NCBI GenBank assembly: GCA_016196065.1
Contig: JACPYL010000010.1
Span: 1,550,001-1,614,000, forward strand
Length of the DNA stretch: 64,000 nt
Source: Acidobacteriota bacterium
GTDB taxonomy: Bacteria > Acidobacteriota > Terriglobia > Terriglobales > Acidobacteriaceae
Direction of reading: 5' to 3'
Positions 32,574 through 40,242 of this stretch are shown in pieces. The notes beneath the pieces were generated by a model. The model made no database searches and was not told the origin of the DNA. It saw only the letters and a list, made by a program, of their open reading frames with translations. How positions within the stretch are numbered: position 1 is the first letter of the stretch; the number at the start of each line of letters is the position of its first letter. A program made the translations under genes and the position numbers.

Positions 32574-34094
32574 TCAGTGCTTTCCAACCAGATGCACCAA
32601 GGCCGTCGACGCATCTCTCACCGTCATATCGGCACCCGTGAAATCGAAGTTCCCTTGTTGCCGTGTGGCCACATGTAACGAACCATCGCCCCGGACCTTC
32701 ACCTCTTTCAACGAGTCGGCTCCAAACACAACGTGTTCGCAACGGCCCTTGCCATCTGGAGTGCTGCAGTCATAGTGACCGACGCCATCAGGCGTAACCG
32801 AGATGGTCCCGGTGCAGGAACTTTCCCCGGTGCCATGGCGATGCTGCACAGCGAACTTCTTGGTCTGAGCTGCCGCTTCGGCCTGGCGTCGCTGCTCCTC
32901 CATCTGTTGCGCGTAATGCTGCTGCTCCTGATGGACTTCATCTTGCACGTGCCGCAATTCGGTGTGTTCAGGAAAACTGCTGGCGATTTGATAGAGCTGC
33001 GCCTGGGCCTGGTCGTAGCTGTGACTCTGCCGAGCCGCCGTGAAATCCGCCATCAATTTATTGAAGACGTCCTGCTCGACCTGCGCCGCCCCCGGATCAC
33101 CCAGCGCTTTAGCTTTTCTCGCCCAAAACAGAGCGCTGCCCTCCGGAGGATTGAGGTATTGCGAAGCCGCAAATGCCTGTTCAGCATTAGCATGAGCCTG
33201 TGCAAACGCCGAACCCGTGGCCTTGGCGGGCGGTCGTTTCAGTGGATGGGCGGGAGGTGCAGGCGTGCTCGGGTTACCGGACGCCGGACTGTTCCCTGTC
33301 GGAGCCGTTCCGGCCGCGTCTGTGCTCGCGGGAGTCGCATCGGCTGACGGTTGCGAGTCGCTGGAGGAAGCAGGTTGTGAATCCGGACTCACTCCCGCTT
33401 GCGATGTTGAATCTGCCGGCGCTTGATTCGCAGGCTGCGCAACAGCGGTCGTGTCGGAAGGGGACGCGTTCTGCGTACTCGCAGCTGTCGGCTTTCGTAA
33501 AACGAACCAATACACTGATCCGGCTGCGGCAATCGCCAGAATGATAATACTTGTAACTACAAGAATGCGGCTGCCGCCCGGCTGTTGCGGCGCTTGCCCA
33601 GCAAAGGGTGCGTTCGGCTGAACTTTTGGCACCAGTTTCGGAGCCGCTGCTGGAACAACGGGCACAGGTTGAGGAGCAGGTGGGGCTACTTGCGGCGGAG
33701 CTGCTGAACGAGCGGGCGTTGAGATCACCGCGGTCGGCATCAGGTCAGGCGACGCCAGCGTCGGCGCGGCATCCGGCGTGGGTGGCGGCGGCACGGCGGC
33801 CACCGACTTTCCGCAAGCGTTGCAAAATTTCGTACCCGCTTTTGCTTCTGTCCCGCAATGCACGCAAATCAGGATTGGTTCTGCAGGCACAGCCGCGGGC
33901 GGCTGGACTGGAGCGCTTCCCAACGGCGCTGCGCAGTTCGCACAGAATTTCGCTCCCGGCGGTACGCTCGTTCGGCAGGAAGGACAAACAACCACCGCCT
34001 GCGCAGCTCCTTCGCTGGCGGTCGCTGTAGGCGCACCGCAACTCCGGCAAAACCGTCCTGAACCAGCCTCGGCTGCGCATTTTGTACACTTCAT
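32574..34094 (-). CDS. Zinc-ribbon protein with a single membrane helix
   Basis: This 506-residue protein starts with three double-CxxC zinc ribbons: CTKCAAEAGSGRFCRSC, CPSCRTSVPPGAKFCANC and CVHCGTEAKAGTKFCNAC (residues 3-95). A Pro/Ala-rich stretch follows, then one membrane helix (ILVVTSIIILAIAAAGSVYWFVL, about residue 175-200), a low-complexity Ser/Ala/Gln/Pro region and a Gln-rich coiled segment (HAQQMEEQRRQAEAAAQ, approximately). The C-terminal 90 residues form a small folded domain with two Cys (CTGTISVTPDGVGHYDC). Ribbons in the cytoplasm and the domain outside is the likely topology. Function unknown; acidobacteria have many such proteins. Confidence 0.75.
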   Translation of the reverse strand: MKCTKCAAEAGSGRFCRSCGAPTATASEGAAQAVVVCPSCRTSVPPGAKFCANCAAPLGSAPVQPPAAVPAEPILICVHCGTEAKAGTKFCNACGKSVAAVPPPPTPDAAPTLASPDLMPTAVISTPARSAAPPQVAPPAPQPVPVVPAAAPKLVPKVQPNAPFAGQAPQQPGGSRILVVTSIIILAIAAAGSVYWFVLRKPTAASTQNASPSDTTAVAQPANQAPADSTSQAGVSPDSQPASSSDSQPSADATPASTDAAGTAPTGNSPASGNPSTPAPPAHPLKRPPAKATGSAFAQAHANAEQAFAASQYLNPPEGSALFWARKAKALGDPGAAQVEQDVFNKLMADFTAARQSHSYDQAQAQLYQIASSFPEHTELRHVQDEVHQEQQHYAQQMEEQRRQAEAAAQTKKFAVQHRHGTGESSCTGTISVTPDGVGHYDCSTPDGKGRCEHVVFGADSLKEVKVRGDGSLHVATRQQGNFDFTGADMTVRDASTALVHLVGKH

Positions 34095-34279
34095 CGTTCT
34101 CTCCTCACGAGGATGTTAACCGCCTGAATCCAACGTGCAATTGGTGGATCTGAAACGACCCGCATCGTTGCGATCGCGCGGAAGCTAGCTGGGGAAGGCG
34201 CGCGAATTATATCGCACTGGAATCCCTTTTTGTGAGTCGCTTTGGAACGAGGTTTAGGACGGGGATCGCGGGAGACTGT

Positions 34280-35167
34280 CTAGTCCTGCACGAACACAAT
34301 CCCGGGATGAAATAGCGTTCCGGCGATTCGAGTGCCGATGGCGATCAGGTCTCGCTGTCCATGAAACACCTTCACGAGCCGCTCGCGCGACAGTTCCGGT
34401 AGATTGACGGCTCGTCCGCTGCGAATGAATGCGGCGTTCTCGTCGGTCGCGGTAACGCAAGGGAAGTGCGGCAGCAACTTTCGTGGATGCACTGATAACT
34501 CTTCCACTCTTCCCTGCCCGGCCGCTTCCATCAATTCTTCCAGAGTATGCGCATCTTCGATCTTGAATTCCGCCACGGCAGTTCTTCGCAGCGACTGCAA
34601 ATGAGCCCCGCAGCCCATCTTTTCGCCAAGATCGTGCGCCACCGAGCGCACATAGGTTCCCGCTGCAACCTGCGCCCGAAAGTGGCAGCAGTTCCCTTCC
34701 GCAGAAAGGATGGCAAGCTCTTTGATCTCGACCTCTACTGGATCGAGTCTGACGTCCTGTTTCTTGCGTGCCATTTTGTACGCCCGAACTCCCGCAATTT
34801 TCTTGGCTGAATAGGGCGGTGGCACCTGCTGAATCACGCCCTGAAACTGCAGACTCAATTCCCGCAGCTTGTCCAGGTCCAACGTCACTTCGACCTCCGG
34901 AGTTGCCGCTTCCCCATCCGCGTCGTAGGTGTCGGTGGCGAAGCCGAAGCGGATTACGCCTTCATAGCACTTTTCTGAGTGCAGATAGAACTGGGCCAGC
35001 CTGGTCAAACTGCCCGTCACCACCGGCAAGACTCCGGTCGCCGCCGGATCCAGTGTGCCGAGATGTCCCACCGATTTCTGCCCGAGGATTCGCCGGACGC
35101 GGTTCACCACGTCATGCGAAGTCAGTCCCGCTGGTTTGTCGACTACAACTACGCTGTTCATGGACAT
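34280..35167 (-). CDS. truB: tRNA pseudouridine-55 synthase
   Basis: This 295-residue TruB makes pseudouridine 55 in the T loop of tRNAs. The catalytic Asp lies in GHLGTLDPAATGVLPV near residue 42. VVVVDKPAGLTSHDVV, VPPPYSAKKIAGVRAY and the RNA-binding AAGTYVRSVAHDLG match the family; a PUA-like tail ends the protein. ATG 35167 and ATG 35161 are both possible; the frame upstream is open but does not look coding. Confidence 0.94.
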   Translation of the reverse strand: MSMNSVVVVDKPAGLTSHDVVNRVRRILGQKSVGHLGTLDPAATGVLPVVTGSLTRLAQFYLHSEKCYEGVIRFGFATDTYDADGEAATPEVEVTLDLDKLRELSLQFQGVIQQVPPPYSAKKIAGVRAYKMARKKQDVRLDPVEVEIKELAILSAEGNCCHFRAQVAAGTYVRSVAHDLGEKMGCGAHLQSLRRTAVAEFKIEDAHTLEELMEAAGQGRVEELSVHPRKLLPHFPCVTATDENAAFIRSGRAVNLPELSRERLVKVFHGQRDLIAIGTRIAGTLFHPGIVFVQD

Positions 35168-35266
35168 TGGCAATTTTTGATTGGGTATTGGTAATCTGAT
35201 GAAGGTCGTCGATCGCGTGTTAATTGGATTTGATTGCCTACACCAAACTACCAGATTCCCAACTAG

Positions 35267-35974
35267 ATGATTCCCCTCCGCGACGACCAACCGAGCTTCT
35301 CGACGCCGCTCATCAACTATTTCCTGATCGTCTTGAATGTTCTGATATTCCTGTGGGAAGTCTCCGTCGGCGCTCACAGCGCCGGCGCCCTGAATGCATT
35401 TATCGCGGAGTTCGGTGTCGTGCCTCGGCACACCGTCGCCGTCCTCACCGGCCGTTCCTACGACGGTGCGATCACTGCCTTGCTTCCTTTCTTTACCTCC
35501 ATGTTCCTGCACGGCGGCTGGAAGCATCTCGCAGGCAACATGATTTTCCTTTGGGTCTTTGGCGACAACGTCGAAGACTATCTCGGACACTTCCGATATC
35601 TGCTGTTCTACCTGATCGGTGGAGTGGTAGCAGCGCTATCGCAGATCATGGTCAACCCCAACTCCATCGTTCCGACGGTCGGCGCCAGTGGGGCGATCGC
35701 CGGGGTAATGGGGGCCTATTTCATTCTTTATCCAAAAGCGCGAGTTCTGGTGTGGTTTCCACCGATCTTTTTCTTCCATGTACCAGCATGGCTGATGCTC
35801 GGCTACTGGTTTCTGGTTCAGTTCCTGATCGGAACCGCGTCCTCGATGACAGCGACTTCGCAGACCGAGGGTGGCATCGCCTTCTGGGCACACGTTGGAG
35901 GATTCGTCGCCGGCGTTCTGGCAATCAAACTATTTTCAGAACGTCCCCAGCGCCATCGCTATGGAGCCTGGTAG
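35267..35974 (+). CDS. Rhomboid-family intramembrane serine protease
   Basis: This 235-residue membrane protein has about six to seven helices. The catalytic Ser is in GASGAIAGVMGAYF near residue 148, and the partner His is in FWAHVGGFVAGVL near residue 210. FTSMFLHGGWKHLAGNMIFLWVFGDNVED is the conserved loop and second helix. Substrates are unknown. It is divergent from truB, 99 bp away. A GC-rich hairpin follows the stop. Confidence 0.9.
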   Translation: MIPLRDDQPSFSTPLINYFLIVLNVLIFLWEVSVGAHSAGALNAFIAEFGVVPRHTVAVLTGRSYDGAITALLPFFTSMFLHGGWKHLAGNMIFLWVFGDNVEDYLGHFRYLLFYLIGGVVAALSQIMVNPNSIVPTVGASGAIAGVMGAYFILYPKARVLVWFPPIFFFHVPAWLMLGYWFLVQFLIGTASSMTATSQTEGGIAFWAHVGGFVAGVLAIKLFSERPQRHRYGAW

Positions 35975-35985
35975 CCGGTTGTGTG

Positions 35986-36005
35986 GCGCGGGCGCCCTCG
36001 CCCGC
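35986..36005. repeat. GC-rich hairpin after the rhomboid gene
   Basis: CGCGGGCG/CGCCCGCG form a perfect 8-bp stem with a 4-nt loop. The following bases (TTCTATC) are a poor U-tract. It may weakly terminate the rhomboid transcript or be a small repeat element. Confidence 0.5.
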
Positions 36006-36114
36006 GTTCTATCACTCTGCAATGAAAGCAGGCAGGACCATGTGTAGTAGAAGCCTCAGAGCAGGGAAACTCAGGTAGAACACGGAAGAGGGGCTATCAG
36101 GAATTGGGCTTGAG

Positions 36115-36459
36115 CTAGCTTCGCGCCTGCGGAGCCGGCCCCGGCGGCAGAATCTCTGGTTCCCCGCGATGCATCTTGTGCCGCGTCACGAACCAAACCG
36201 CCGCCGTCCAGGTTGGGAACAAATCCATCCCCGGAATCAGTTCAGCCGCGAGCGAAGGCAGAAACGCCCAATGCCATCCCAGCAGACGAATCAAAACCAG
36301 ACCTACAAGCACATCCAGTACGGAATCCGCAGGTGACAGGGCGCCTTCGACAAAGAAAGGCAATGCGACGATCTGGATGGCATCAGCCGTCATCGCGATA
36401 ATCCAGGCGAGACGATGTTCCGATCTCTTCAACGATTTGAAAGTGTCGATCCAACTCAT
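36115..36459 (-). CDS. Small hypothetical membrane protein
   Basis: This 114-residue protein has two hydrophobic segments (about IIAMTADAIQIVALPFFVEG and SVLDVLVGLVLIRLLGWHWAFLPSLAAEL) and short charged ends. ATG 36459 is preferred to TTG 36477 because AAGGCG is placed well before it. I do not recognise the family. It lies 30 bp after the VOC gene and is probably the last gene of that leftward operon. Confidence 0.6.
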   Translation of the reverse strand: MSWIDTFKSLKRSEHRLAWIIAMTADAIQIVALPFFVEGALSPADSVLDVLVGLVLIRLLGWHWAFLPSLAAELIPGMDLFPTWTAAVWFVTRHKMHRGEPEILPPGPAPQARS

Positions 36460-36489
36460 AAAGCGTCGCCTTAACAAATTACAGACTAG

Positions 36490-36963
36490 CTATCTTGCTG
36501 CCGCCATGCCTTTAATCCATTCGCTGTAGGATACGATCCCAACTTCCGGCCTCGGGTTGTTCGGTAGCATCGCAATGTATTCGAGACTATGGCCGTCAGG
36601 ATCCTCGAAGTAGACCGAAGCGGCCGGCATCCACGCAAGAACGGAAAGCTCGATCGCCGGTCGACTGTAGAAATCGAGAGGAGTGACCCCCGCCTTGCGC
36701 AGGACTTCCGGGGCGGCGAGCAAGTCTTGAAGGTCCACGGCAAACGCCGTGTGCAATTTCATCGCGAGTGGAGAAGACCCTACCGCCCACAGGCCCAGCA
36801 TCGTGGTTCCACGGCCCCCTACCCAGAAAAATGCCACATTGCGCTCTTCATTCCGAAGAGCCATTTCCAATCCCACCACATCGCGATAAAACGCGACGGA
36901 GCGGTCGAGATCCCTCACGGTCAAATGAGTCTCAAAGATCTGGCGAACCGGCGTGGCCGCCAT
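36490..36963 (-). CDS. VOC-family (glyoxalase/bleomycin-resistance fold) protein
   Basis: This 157-residue protein has a single vicinal-oxygen-chelate domain: FETHLTVRDLDRSVAFYRDVVGLEMAL at the start and YFEDPDGHSLEYIAML near the end, which supplies a metal-ligand Glu. The start ATG 36963 lies one base after the folE stop, so translation is coupled. Members range from dioxygenases to lyases and resistance proteins; no specific role can be given. Confidence 0.85.
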   Translation of the reverse strand: MAATPVRQIFETHLTVRDLDRSVAFYRDVVGLEMALRNEERNVAFFWVGGRGTTMLGLWAVGSSPLAMKLHTAFAVDLQDLLAAPEVLRKAGVTPLDFYSRPAIELSVLAWMPAASVYFEDPDGHSLEYIAMLPNNPRPEVGIVSYSEWIKGMAAAR

Positions 36964-36964
36964 T

Positions 36965-37564
36965 TCACACCCCATTCGTCCGCTGCCGGATCAGCGACAA
37001 GAATTCTGTCCGCGTCTCCTGTTCGTCTCGGAAGGATCCCAGCATCGACGACGTCACCGCCGACGAATGCTGCTTCTCGACGCCGCGCATCATCATGCAG
37101 AGGTGCCGCGCTTCGATCACAACGCCCACGCCTTGCGGCTCGATCGTCTTCTGGATCGTCTCCGCAATTTGTGTGGTCAGACGTTCCTGTATCTGCAAAC
37201 GCCGCGAGAAAATCTCAATCAGGCGCGGAATCTTGCTCAGACCGATCACCTTGCCGTTCGGGATATAAGCGACATGCACTTTCCCAAAAAACGGCAGCAG
37301 GTGATGTTCGCAGAGGCTGAACATCTCGATGTCCTTCACGATCACCATCTCGTCATAGGTGACCGTAAACAAAGCTTCGCGCAACAATGCCTCGGGATCT
37401 TCCTTATAGCCCCGAGTGAGATGTTCATTGGCTTTCTTGACGCGCTCTGGTGTGCGTATCAATCCTTCGCGATCAGGATCTTCCCCAAGGCGGACGAGCA
37501 TCTCGCGCACGAGTTCTTCATAGCTGGCACTGGTCAGTGAGGTCGGCTGGGTAGTTGATTTCAT
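36965..37564 (-). CDS. folE: GTP cyclohydrolase I
   Basis: This 199-residue enzyme converts GTP to 7,8-dihydroneopterin triphosphate, the first step of folate, queuosine and tetrahydrobiopterin pathways. Zinc ligands are in [18 protein letters not shown] and [13 protein letters not shown] 37564 opens MKSTTQ; the frame upstream is open but non-conserved. Two PTPS genes lie just upstream in the same direction, which points to pterin use beyond folate. Confidence 0.96.
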   Translation of the reverse strand: MKSTTQPTSLTSASYEELVREMLVRLGEDPDREGLIRTPERVKKANEHLTRGYKEDPEALLREALFTVTYDEMVIVKDIEMFSLCEHHLLPFFGKVHVAYIPNGKVIGLSKIPRLIEIFSRRLQIQERLTTQIAETIQKTIEPQGVGVVIEARHLCMMMRGVEKQHSSAVTSSMLGSFRDEQETRTEFLSLIRQRTNGV

Positions 37565-37646
37565 AAGATTTGAAATTTGCAATCTATTGTTCGCAATTGC
37601 CGAACCCGATTTACCGGTTCTCAATTGCCAATTACAAATTGCAAGA

Positions 37647-38057
37647 CTACAAGTTTCCTCCGTATTCGAACGAATTCATCATCGTCTCCTCAATCCTTAC
37701 CTTTTCAAGATGCGCTTTCTGGAAGCTACGGTGCACAATTCCGTAGATGGCAATGCACAAATTTTCCGTAGTGGGCACTTCTTGCACGAATTCTTGCATG
37801 AGGTTCAAATTCTGGTGGCCGTAACGCTCGATGACATGCTGGTGCACAAATGCGTCCAGGTCCACTAAATTGCAAACCATGCCTGTCTGGGCGTCGACTT
37901 GTCCGCTCACCGTGATCTCGATCACGTAGTTGTGACCGTGTCCGTGAGGGTTGTTGCATTTCCCGTAGATTGCCTGGTTCTCCTCTGCGGACATGGCTTC
38001 GCTGTGCAATCGGTGCGAAGCAGAAAACATGTACCGCCGGGTCAGATGAGCTTTCAT
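37647..38057 (-). CDS. 6-pyruvoyl-tetrahydropterin synthase/QueD family protein, copy 2
   Basis: This 136-residue tunnel-fold enzyme carries the zinc His set (HRLH, GHGHNY) and a catalytic Cys in [11 protein letters not shown]. The spacing C-x5-HGH is that of PTPS-type enzymes, not the C-x3-HGH of E. coli QueD. Its start codon overlaps the stop of the upstream paralogue (ATGA). The product with folE could be 6-pyruvoyl- or 6-carboxy-tetrahydropterin; sequence alone does not settle it. Confidence 0.85.
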   Translation of the reverse strand: MKAHLTRRYMFSASHRLHSEAMSAEENQAIYGKCNNPHGHGHNYVIEITVSGQVDAQTGMVCNLVDLDAFVHQHVIERYGHQNLNLMQEFVQEVPTTENLCIAIYGIVHRSFQKAHLEKVRIEETMMNSFEYGGNL

Positions 38058-38464
38058 GCTTCTCCGTAGAAATCGACAAACAAATCCGGCGTCTCGTAAA
38101 CCCGCACGCGATGCAGTTGCGCGGTCTGGAGCTTCGTCACCAGACGCTGCCAGATCACGATCGCAATATTTTCCGTCGTAGGGATTCGATGCGCGAACTC
38201 CGGCACTTCCTTGTTGAGATGCCGATGATCCAGCGCGTCCAGCACTTCCCTGTTCATGATTTCCTTCAACTGCTTCAAGTCCACCACGAACCCCGATTTC
38301 GGATCGACGGCTCCCTTCACAGTCACTTCCAGCGTGTAATTATGCCCATGCCCGTTGGGGTTGTTGCACTTGCCAAAAATCCGCACGTTCTCATCCGGTG
38401 TAAATGCCGGATTGTGATAGACATGTGCCGCCGAAAATTCCGCCTTGCGTGTCAGATAGACCAT
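38054..38464 (-). CDS. 6-pyruvoyl-tetrahydropterin synthase/QueD family protein, copy 1
   Basis: This 136-residue paralogue of the next gene has the same CNNPNGHGHNY motif with catalytic Cys and zinc His, a VVDLKQLKEIMN strand-helix and LDHRHLN with another active-site His. PTTENIAI supplies the Glu that binds the pterin. The two copies differ in about half of their residues, so the duplication is old, and they may form a hetero-oligomer or act in separate pathways. It starts 28 bp after the glycosyltransferase stop. Confidence 0.85.
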   Translation of the reverse strand: MVYLTRKAEFSAAHVYHNPAFTPDENVRIFGKCNNPNGHGHNYTLEVTVKGAVDPKSGFVVDLKQLKEIMNREVLDALDHRHLNKEVPEFAHRIPTTENIAIVIWQRLVTKLQTAQLHRVRVYETPDLFVDFYGEA

Positions 38465-38492
38465 CTAGGTTGCTCGTTTCCAGTTTTCAGTC

Positions 38493-39623
38493 TCATTTGT
38501 GCGACTTCAATAGCGCCTGATTCATCATCACTGCGGCAGCGTTGTCCGTCGCCTCTGGCTGACCAACGGATCCCGCATAGTTCCGTCCCTTCCACAGGAC
38601 TTTATGGCGCGCATGTGCGTTCTTCGAACGCAGCAATAGGTACGCGAACATGGGATAGCCGAAGATCGCTCCGAGAACCTCCATGTCCCATGTAAAGTTC
38701 GCCTTTCTCAGCCGGATCATGAGAGAGAGGGGTCCGATCAGCACAATTCCATTCAGCCAGCCTATTCCGATCCACCGATGGAACACTTCATGCACGGCTC
38801 CAGTAGTGAGGCCTGCACCCAGACGGACGATCCACGGCAGGCAGAAGATCAGCCACGCGACGCTCCAGCCAAGTAATACCTTCGCCGCGAGCCATCTGGG
38901 TTTCGGAAACAACAGTGCCAGATTCTTGGTCCACCCTTCGCGAAGCTGGTGGAAATTGCGGTACATCCGCGTCCGTACCGAAGTGCCCGCATATCGAAAC
39001 TGAATCTTGCGTCCCGAACTTTTTACCGCCCGGGCGAGCGCAACATCTTCGAGCAAGTCGGTTGCAACCGCCGCATGCCCGCCGACAGCGTCATACGCCT
39101 CGCGGCGCACGAGGATGTATTGTCCATTGGCGGCGACCACCGGAGACTCTGGATCACTCACCAGCGCCGGCGGGTACTGCCGCGCCAACGCCGCAAACAC
39201 GACAGGCAGCGTGGCGATCTCCCAAAACGTCACCGCGATCTGCTCTGGCGAATACGACAGCAATTCCGCCCGATGCTCTTTCGCCTCGGCCAAGGCCCCC
39301 GCCAGCGATCCGGGCAGGTGCACCGTGTCTGCATCCGTAAACAGCAACCACTCTCCGCGCGCTGCTCGTGCTCCGGCAACCACCGCGTTATTCTTTCCGG
39401 TCCACCCGTTCGGCAAGGGTCCCGGAGATAGCACACGCACGCCTGCAAAGCTATTCGCGATCGCTCGAGTTCGATCCGTCGACTGGTCGTCGACCACAAT
39501 GATCTCGAACGTCACTCCCGCCTGCGAAACCAGCGAATGCAGGCAATCCCCCAGGCACACTTCCTCATTCCGGGCGGGAACAATAATCGAAACCTCAGGT
39601 GTGGCGTGGATCACAGCATCCAT
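38493..39623 (-). CDS. Glycosyltransferase family 2 membrane protein
   Basis: This 376-residue GT-A enzyme has VSIIVPARNEEVCLGDCLHSL at the start, DDQSTDRT and DADTVHLPG for nucleotide-sugar and metal binding, and an acceptor-side ATDLLEDVALARAVK. Three to four membrane helices occupy about residues 245-345. The pattern PNGWTGKNNA resembles glycosyltransferases of carotenoid and hopanoid (HpnB/CruC-like) pathways, but none of those genes is near. It heads the leftward operon with the pterin genes and is divergent from the TlpA-like gene by 24 bp. Confidence 0.85.
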   Translation of the reverse strand: MDAVIHATPEVSIIVPARNEEVCLGDCLHSLVSQAGVTFEIIVVDDQSTDRTRAIANSFAGVRVLSPGPLPNGWTGKNNAVVAGARAARGEWLLFTDADTVHLPGSLAGALAEAKEHRAELLSYSPEQIAVTFWEIATLPVVFAALARQYPPALVSDPESPVVAANGQYILVRREAYDAVGGHAAVATDLLEDVALARAVKSSGRKIQFRYAGTSVRTRMYRNFHQLREGWTKNLALLFPKPRWLAAKVLLGWSVAWLIFCLPWIVRLGAGLTTGAVHEVFHRWIGIGWLNGIVLIGPLSLMIRLRKANFTWDMEVLGAIFGYPMFAYLLLRSKNAHARHKVLWKGRNYAGSVGQPEATDNAAAVMMNQALLKSHK

Positions 39624-39635
39624 AAGGATTTCCGC

Positions 39636-39641
39636 TATTAT
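39636..39641 (+). promoter_or_regulatory. -10 element directly before the TlpA-like gene
   Basis: TATTAT ends 6 nt before GTG 39648, consistent with a leaderless transcript. The -35 would lie inside the start of the divergent glycosyltransferase gene and is weak. Confidence 0.35.
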
Positions 39642-39647
39642 AGCGGT

Positions 39648-40139
39648 GTGAGACGAACTATCCTTGCCCTCGCTATTGGATTGCTGACGGCTCTAATTGG
39701 ATGCTACAGCGGCAACCGGCCTCCCCGAATCGGCGAAAATGCCCCTGATTTCACCGTTCAGGACTCAGATCACAAAGTTACGCTCAGCGAGTTTCGAGGC
39801 CAGGTGGTGGTCCTGAACTTCTGGGGATCGTGGTGTGCTCCTTGCATCGAAGAGACCCCATCCCTCGTCCGGATGCAGGAGAAAATGAAGAAGAACGGCG
39901 TGACCGTCGTAGGAGTCAGTATTGACGCCGACGATGCCGCCTACCACAAGTTTCTAAAAGAATACGGCGTGAACTTCGTAGCCGTCCGTGACGAAGCGCA
40001 GAAAGCGCCCACCCTCTACGGTACCTTCCGTTGGCCCGAAACCTACGTGATTGATCGCAACGGAGTCGTCCGCCGCAAATTCATCGGCGCCGTGAACTGG
40101 AACAGCCAGGAAGTCCTCGATTACCTCAGCAGACTCTAA
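39648..40139 (+). CDS. TlpA/ResA-like thioredoxin-fold lipoprotein
   Basis: This 163-residue exported protein has a lipoprotein signal (ILALAIGLLTALIGC, lipobox LIGC) and a thioredoxin-like domain of the TlpA/ResA/alkyl-hydroperoxide-reductase type. The redox pair is WCAPC, near residue 62. A family insert (VGVSIDADDAAYHKFLKEYGVNF) and the cis-Pro region RWPETYVIDRNG follow. It probably reduces disulfides outside the membrane, for example in cytochrome c maturation. GTG 39648 has no ribosome site. Confidence 0.9.
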   Translation: MRRTILALAIGLLTALIGCYSGNRPPRIGENAPDFTVQDSDHKVTLSEFRGQVVVLNFWGSWCAPCIEETPSLVRMQEKMKKNGVTVVGVSIDADDAAYHKFLKEYGVNFVAVRDEAQKAPTLYGTFRWPETYVIDRNGVVRRKFIGAVNWNSQEVLDYLSRL

Positions 40140-40154
40140 AGCACAAAATAGGAA

Positions 40155-40230
40155 CTGTCATCCCGAGCGAAGCGAGGGATCTGCAGCTCTCCAGCCAGAT
40201 GCAGATCCCTCGCTTCGCTCGGGATGACAG
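40155..40230. repeat. Perfect 31-bp inverted repeat (REP-like element)
   Basis: Arms 40155-40185 and 40200-40230 are exactly complementary over 31 bp around a 14-nt loop. The core word GTCATCCCGAGCGAAGCGAG is of a kind repeated in many bacterial genomes. It sits between convergent genes. A degraded relative is at 52876-52988. Confidence 0.92.
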
Positions 40231-40242
40231 ATCTGCCTGGAT

